Shown one piece after another: positions 59,501 through 64,000 of a DNA stretch of 64,000 nt (positions within the stretch are counted from its first letter, which is position 1; every line of letters begins with the position of its first letter). Made by a program: the position numbers and the translations under genes. The stretch is from Rhodopirellula sp. P2 (lineage in GTDB: Bacteria; Planctomycetota; Planctomycetia; Pirellulales; Pirellulaceae): positions 1,178,001 through 1,242,000 of the forward strand of contig NZ_CP118225.1 of assembly GCF_028768465.1 (NCBI RefSeq). Reading direction: 5' to 3'. The notes under the pieces were generated by a model. That model saw only the letters and a program-made list of their open reading frames with translations. It was not told where the DNA came from and ran no database searches.

Positions 59501-61000
59501 ATGCTTCGTGTCCTGTCTGCTGCCTTGCCGTTCTGGCTGATCCTCGCTTCCACGGCGGTGGTCGCCCAAGTGGAAACCTCCCCGCGGACGGCGTTGCAAT
59601 TGTCGGGGATGTTCAGTGATCGGATGGTGTTGCAGCAAGCAACCAACGCTCCGATTTGGGGAACGGCAGATACGGGAGCGACCGTTTTGGTGACCCCGTC
59701 GTGGTCGAACGACACGGTTCAGGTCATCGCTGATTCCGAGGGGAAGTGGAAAGCCAAAATCAAAACACCTTCCGCGGGCGGCCCGTTTCAGGTTCGCATC
59801 ACCAGCGGTGATCAAACGCTGCAACTGAACGATGTGTTGGTGGGAGAAGTGTGGATTTGTTCCGGCCAGTCAAACATGCAGTGGAAGATGCGTGGCTTTG
59901 GTGTGGATCATTTCCAAGAGGATGTTGTCCGAGCCAAGTACCCGCAGATTCGTTTTTGCGATGTGCCTCAGATGTTGGCTTTGGAAGGACAAGACGATGT
60001 CCAAGCGAAGTGGACCACTTGCAGTCCACAGACGGTTTTGAACTTCAGTGCGGTGGGCTATTTCTTCGGCTCGCGTTTGCATCAAGAGCTGGACGTGCCA
60101 ATTGGATTGATCTCGACCAACTGGGGTGGTTCATCGGCGGAAGCGTGGATCAGTCCTGAAGTATTGAAAGAAAGCTTTCCCGAATTCAATGAATCATTCG
60201 CGACCAACGCCAAGTTAGCGGACGAAGTCGGAACCACGTTTCGGCGTGGTCAAAAAACACCGCGGGGTCTGAATCAACAGAACCCAAGTGTGTTGTACAA
60301 CAGCATGATTCGGCCGTTGATCCCGTTCTCGTTTCGCGGTGTGATCTGGTACCAGGGCGAATCCAATGTCAAGCAACCTGAACAATACCGGACCCTGTTC
60401 CCTGCACTGATCCGTGATTGGCGAAGCCGTTGGGGGACCGGGGACTTTCCGTTTTACTTTGTGCAGATCGCTCCCTTCGCTTACAAGCAGGAACCGACCA
60501 GTGCTGCCTTTCTGAGGGAGGCCCAGACGATGTCTTTGTCGGAACCCAACACCGGAATGGTGGTCACGATGGACATTGGTGACCCGACCAACATCCACCC
60601 GAAGAACAAGAAACCTGTGGGGGAGCGACTGGCTGGATTGGCATTGGCACGTGATTACGGTCGTCGAGATTTGGTGGATTCAGGACCGCTCTTTCAGCGT
60701 TCTGAAGTTGAAGGTGCATCCATTCGTCTGCACTTCAAACATGTTGGCGGTGGGCTGACCACGACGGACGGAAAGGCACCGAGTCATTTTGTCATCGCCG
60801 GGGCCGATCAAACGTTCGTCGCGGCCAACGCTGAGATCGACGGGGACAGCATCGTGGTTCACAGTGATGCGGTCGCGAAGCCGGTTGCCGTTCGGTACGG
60901 CTGGGGCAGCGGCGACATGCCCAATTTGTCAAACCAAGATGGCCTGCCGGCTTCCTCGTTTCGAACCGATGATTGGCCAATCACTGCCGGGAAACCCTGA
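59501..61000 (+). CDS. Secreted sialate O-acetylesterase-like enzyme
   Basis: The 499-residue protein has a signal peptide (VLSAALPFWLILASTAVVAQ). The catalytic block I is VWICSGQSNMQWKM, followed by WGGSSAEAWIS and WYQGESNVKQPEQY (SGNH type), and the N-terminal 110 residues form a beta sandwich (LQLSGMFSDRMVLQQATNAP). It removes O-acetyl groups from sugars such as sialic acid or acetylated xylan/pectin-type chains. It lies 2 bp before the next sulfatase gene, so the two form an operon. Confidence 0.93.
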   Translation: MLRVLSAALPFWLILASTAVVAQVETSPRTALQLSGMFSDRMVLQQATNAPIWGTADTGATVLVTPSWSNDTVQVIADSEGKWKAKIKTPSAGGPFQVRITSGDQTLQLNDVLVGEVWICSGQSNMQWKMRGFGVDHFQEDVVRAKYPQIRFCDVPQMLALEGQDDVQAKWTTCSPQTVLNFSAVGYFFGSRLHQELDVPIGLISTNWGGSSAEAWISPEVLKESFPEFNESFATNAKLADEVGTTFRRGQKTPRGLNQQNPSVLYNSMIRPLIPFSFRGVIWYQGESNVKQPEQYRTLFPALIRDWRSRWGTGDFPFYFVQIAPFAYKQEPTSAAFLREAQTMSLSEPNTGMVVTMDIGDPTNIHPKNKKPVGERLAGLALARDYGRRDLVDSGPLFQRSEVEGASIRLHFKHVGGGLTTTDGKAPSHFVIAGADQTFVAANAEIDGDSIVVHSDAVAKPVAVRYGWGSGDMPNLSNQDGLPASSFRTDDWPITAGKP

Positions 61001-61002
61001 TC

Positions 61003-62385
61003 ATGAGAACGACAAACATGAGTGAGATTCGAACGATTCGTTTATGGGTGGGGTTGCTGTTGGCGTTTTGCTGGAACGCCTGCTTGGTTTCAACCGCGAC
61101 AGCGGAGCAACCACACATCCTGTTCATCATGGCGGATGACATGGGATGGAAGGATTTGCACTGCCAGGGCAACGAGGTGTTGCGGACGCCAAACATCGAT
61201 GCGTTGGCAGAAGCGGGGGTGCGTTTCGACAATGCCTACGCCGGATCCACGGTTTGCACTCCGACACGCGCGTCCTTGATGACGGGCTTGGCACCCGCGA
61301 GATTGCATATCACCCAACATGGGGCGGATAGCAAATCTTTCTGGCCGGAAGATCGTCTGATTCAACCTCCGCCGACCAATCATGAACTGCCGCACGAGAC
61401 CACGACCATGGCGGAGCGATTGAAAGCGGCAGGGTACACCACCGGTTTCTTTGGCAAATGGCATCTGGGCGGCGACAAAAAGTACTGGCCGACGGAGCAC
61501 GGTTTTGATGTGAACGTTGGTGGTTGCGGGCTGGGTGGACCACCGACTTACTTTGATCCTTATCGCATTCCCGCGTTGCCGCCTCGCAAGGAAGGCGAAT
61601 ATCTCACCGATCGGTTGGCGGATGAAACGATTGCGTTCATGCGTCGCGAAAAAGACCAGCCGATGTTCGTGTGCCTGTGGACTTACAACCCTCACTATCC
61701 GTTCGAGGCACCGGAGGACCTGATCGAGCATTACAAAGGCAAAGAAGGTCCCGGTCTGAAGAATCCCATTTATGGTGGTCAGATCGAAGCCACTGATCGT
61801 GGCGTCGGACGTGTGCTGCGTGAGTTGGACTCACTGGGAATCGCAGACGAAACCCTGGTGGTGTTCACCAGTGACAACGGTGGTTGGTCGGGTGCGACCG
61901 ACAACCGACCGCTGCGAGAAGGCAAGGGATATCTGTTCGAGGGCGGACTGCGGGTGCCATTGATCGTCCGTTGGCCCGGCGTGACCGAAGCGGCGACGGT
62001 GAACGAAACTCCTGTGGTCAGCATGGACCTGACGGCGACGATCTTGGACGCCGCGGGGGTGAGTCTCGCCAGTGGTGAGTCCCTCGATGGCGAATCATTG
62101 CGGCCGTTGTTCAGCGGTGGCGAGCTGGAACGGGATGCGTTGTACTTCCACTACCCACACTTTGCATTTCACAAAGACAATCGACCCGGTTCGGCGATTC
62201 GAAGCGGTCCATACAAGCTCATTCTCCGTCATGACGACGATTCGGTCGAACTGTACGACTTGCAGAAAGACCTGAGTGAGACCAACGATCTGGCCGCAGT
62301 CCACCCAGAAGTGGCTCTGAATTTGAAGGGGCGGCTGTTGGAATGGCTGGAGGCAACCGGCGCTGGAATCCCTGAAAAGCGATAG
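61003..62385 (+). CDS. Secreted sulfatase
   Basis: From the ATG at 61003 the protein has 460 residues (an ATG at 61018 is an alternative). A signal peptide (WVGLLLAFCWNACLVSTATA) precedes ILFIMADDMGWKDLHCQGNE, the formylglycine site CTPTRASLMTGLAP (about 85-98), GFFGKWHLGGDKKYWPTEHG and VFTSDNGGWSGATDNRPLRE. Gap to the esterase gene is 2 bp. It should act with the other enzymes of the cluster on sulfated polysaccharides. Confidence 0.95.
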   Translation: MRTTNMSEIRTIRLWVGLLLAFCWNACLVSTATAEQPHILFIMADDMGWKDLHCQGNEVLRTPNIDALAEAGVRFDNAYAGSTVCTPTRASLMTGLAPARLHITQHGADSKSFWPEDRLIQPPPTNHELPHETTTMAERLKAAGYTTGFFGKWHLGGDKKYWPTEHGFDVNVGGCGLGGPPTYFDPYRIPALPPRKEGEYLTDRLADETIAFMRREKDQPMFVCLWTYNPHYPFEAPEDLIEHYKGKEGPGLKNPIYGGQIEATDRGVGRVLRELDSLGIADETLVVFTSDNGGWSGATDNRPLREGKGYLFEGGLRVPLIVRWPGVTEAATVNETPVVSMDLTATILDAAGVSLASGESLDGESLRPLFSGGELERDALYFHYPHFAFHKDNRPGSAIRSGPYKLILRHDDDSVELYDLQKDLSETNDLAAVHPEVALNLKGRLLEWLEATGAGIPEKR

Positions 62386-62564
62386 GGAAGCTCGCGTTTG
62401 TTTCGCGGCACGCCGATGTGGTGGCATTGGGCAACCGCGTTAGCGTTGCAGAATCGTGGTTGGCAGTGGATCGACTGACCTTCCGTGAAAGGTGGTGGGC
62501 GAGGATGTTGGGGGCGTCTCTCTCTGTCTTTGAACTGCACCGACTTTTCTAGGAATGCTCCCAC

Positions 62565-63797
62565 GTGACGATTGCCATCGCTTTTTGTTGGGGTGTGTTC
62601 GTCATTGTCGCGATTCAGGCTGCTTTTTCGCTGGTCTTTGTCGTACTGATGTCACGACGGGCCCGGTTGTCTGAACCGAGCTTCACACCCAAAGCCGCGA
62701 TCATCCTGTGTCTCCGCGGTGCGGATCCATTTTTGAGGCAGTGCCTTCAACACTTGCTCGATCAGGATTACCCAAAGTTTCAGTTGCATGTGGTCGTGGA
62801 CAGCGAAGAGGATCCTTCGCGAGCCATTCTGGGCGACTTTGAATCGGACGATCGAGTGCGGGTCAGCGTCTTGCATGATCCGCCGGAGACATGCAGCCTG
62901 AAGTGCGGTGCGATTGTTCAGGTGATTCGAGAACTGGATCCATCGTTTGAGGTTGTCGCATTGTGTGATGCGGACACCGTTCCCCACCGAACGTGGTTGG
63001 CCGAGCTTGCGGCACCGCTTCAAGACCCAACGGTGGCGGTCACAACGGGCAATCGTTGGTACCAACCTCAGGATCCAACCGGGGCATCCTTGGTTCGATA
63101 CCTCTGGAACATTCCCGCCGCCATCAACATGATCGTCTTTCGGATCGCCTGGGGCGGAAGCCTGCTCATTCGGCGGCAGGTGATCGACGAAGCCGGTTTG
63201 CTGAAGAAATGGTCGCACGCATTCTGCGAAGACACGATGCTCGATCGAGTCTTGCGCCGCCACGGTTATCGACAGGTCTTTGTTCCCAATGTGATGGTCG
63301 TGAACCGGGAAACGTGCACCTTCGCCGATTTGATGAACTGGGTGCCGCGGCAATTGTTGACTGCGAAGCTTTATCATTCGAGTTGGCCGGCGACGGTTGG
63401 CTACGGCATCATCTCGTCGGCCATTCCGTTTCTAGCGGCGGTGGTTGCGATCGTGGGATGGCTGCAATCGGACTTGGACTCGGTGTGGGTCGCCTTCTTT
63501 GCATTTCTGGCTTTCGAGATTTCGAATGTGGTGCTGGTGTTGATGTGTGAAACCAGCTTTCATCGAAGCGGATCTCACGGCGGGACCGCAACGAATGGAT
63601 TGACCGGGGCGTCGCTCGTGAAACTGCCGTTTTGGATTGTCGTCAGCCAGATCGTCTCGCCGTTTTGGTTTTGCAAGTGTTTCTTGACGACGAGCGTGAA
63701 GTGGCGTGGCATCGTCTATCACATTCGCGGGAACAAGATCCAACGAGGACCGCATACGTCGTATTCCGAGCCCATGCCGGAGACTCGATCGCTGTGA
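62565..63797 (+). CDS. Membrane glycosyltransferase, family 2-like
   Basis: The gene starts with GTG at 62565 with AGGA upstream. The 410-residue protein has one N-terminal hydrophobic segment and a C-terminal cluster (ATVGYGIISSAIPFLAAVVA, VWVAFFAFLAFEISNVVLVL). The catalytic region shows HVVVDSEED, VVALCDADTVPHRTWL (a DxD-type motif) and FCEDTMLDRVLRRHGYRQVF. It looks like a processive or ceramide-glucosyltransferase-type GT2 at the cytoplasmic membrane. Acceptor unknown. It is separated from the sulfatase by 179 bp without recognised features. Confidence 0.9.
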   Translation: MTIAIAFCWGVFVIVAIQAAFSLVFVVLMSRRARLSEPSFTPKAAIILCLRGADPFLRQCLQHLLDQDYPKFQLHVVVDSEEDPSRAILGDFESDDRVRVSVLHDPPETCSLKCGAIVQVIRELDPSFEVVALCDADTVPHRTWLAELAAPLQDPTVAVTTGNRWYQPQDPTGASLVRYLWNIPAAINMIVFRIAWGGSLLIRRQVIDEAGLLKKWSHAFCEDTMLDRVLRRHGYRQVFVPNVMVVNRETCTFADLMNWVPRQLLTAKLYHSSWPATVGYGIISSAIPFLAAVVAIVGWLQSDLDSVWVAFFAFLAFEISNVVLVLMCETSFHRSGSHGGTATNGLTGASLVKLPFWIVVSQIVSPFWFCKCFLTTSVKWRGIVYHIRGNKIQRGPHTSYSEPMPETRSL

Positions 63798-64000
63798 TTC
63801 CTTAAGAGGATTCCCTATTAGGATTGCCCGGTAAGATCGACGAGCAAAGCGGGGGCGTTGGCAGATACTTTTTGCCTGCGTCGTCCGAGGAAGCGTCCTG
63901 TGGCCAGGCGACTTTGCGGGTTAGGTGGTTCGTTTGGGAGATGCCGGTATTGCTGTTAGGGCTGGCCTACAACTCCGATAAACGTTCAGGTCCAATCATC
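63798..64000. other. Terminal 203 bp without recognised gene
   Basis: The window ends inside a region with no coding frame of note. TTAAGAGGATTCCCTATTAGGAT is a small imperfect repeat of GGATT/CCTA just behind the glycosyltransferase gene. Confidence 0.4.

Overview
The window looks like a chromosomal segment from a planctomycete of the Pirellulaceae (Rhodopirellula-like). No single marker proves this; it rests on a combination of features: paired DUF1549/DUF1553 cytochrome and DUF1501 proteins, several secreted sulfatases, an ECF sigma factor with its own membrane anti-sigma factor, a heme c / DUF6797-like protein, small NPY-type membrane proteins, and many palindromic intergenic repeats. Genes are mostly single or in short operons on both strands. 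No transposase, integrase, phage gene or CRISPR array was seen.

Layout. 1-4.4 kb: the 3' end of an envelope protein with OstA/LptA-like segments, a BON-domain protein, a YifB/ComM-type ATPase and a small membrane protein. 4.7-8.5 kb: one giant membrane protein with about 500 residues of low-complexity tail. 9-17.5 kb: housekeeping genes (aspartate-semialdehyde dehydrogenase, a short PII protein, RadC with an extra N-terminal domain, a HIT protein) separated by repeat-rich spacers, including a 484-bp unit in 2.5 tandem copies, then a cysteine-rich lipoprotein and tRNA-Asn with a clear terminator. 18-22.7 kb: a ThuA-like protein, an unusual dihydroorotate dehydrogenase, two unknown genes and two kinds of mobile-looking palindromic elements. 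22.7-29.4 kb: a secreted esterase/lactonase fusion diverging from a four-gene operon (sigma factor, anti-sigma factor, a secreted protein broken by an amber codon, a YHYH/PEBP protein). 30-39.5 kb: planctomycete-specific secreted heme and DUF1549/DUF1553/DUF1501 proteins, plus a secreted-protein gene broken by two stop codons. 39.6-51.6 kb: an S15 peptidase, a phosphoesterase, a glycosidase-like protein, a rhomboid protease translationally coupled to a VIT/vWA protein that carries a glycine-rich C-terminal sorting-like tail, a macrodomain-like protein, small regulators, a VF530-type protein and a sialidase-fold protein. 51.7-54.9 kb: overlapping pta-ackA. 55.5-63.8 kb: a polysaccharide-degradation group (esterase-sulfatase fusion, two more sulfatases, a sialate O-acetylesterase-like enzyme) and a membrane glycosyltransferase.

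The strongest candidates for an under-described system are the rhomboid/VIT-vWA pair at 44.3-47.4 kb (a protease beside its likely substrate), the sigma/anti-sigma operon at 24.8-29 kb, and the families of structured intergenic repeats (330-bp, 98-bp and 484-bp units and smaller hairpins). These repeats appear to spread without any transposase in view. All functions are assigned by motif recognition from the sequence alone; no database search was run.
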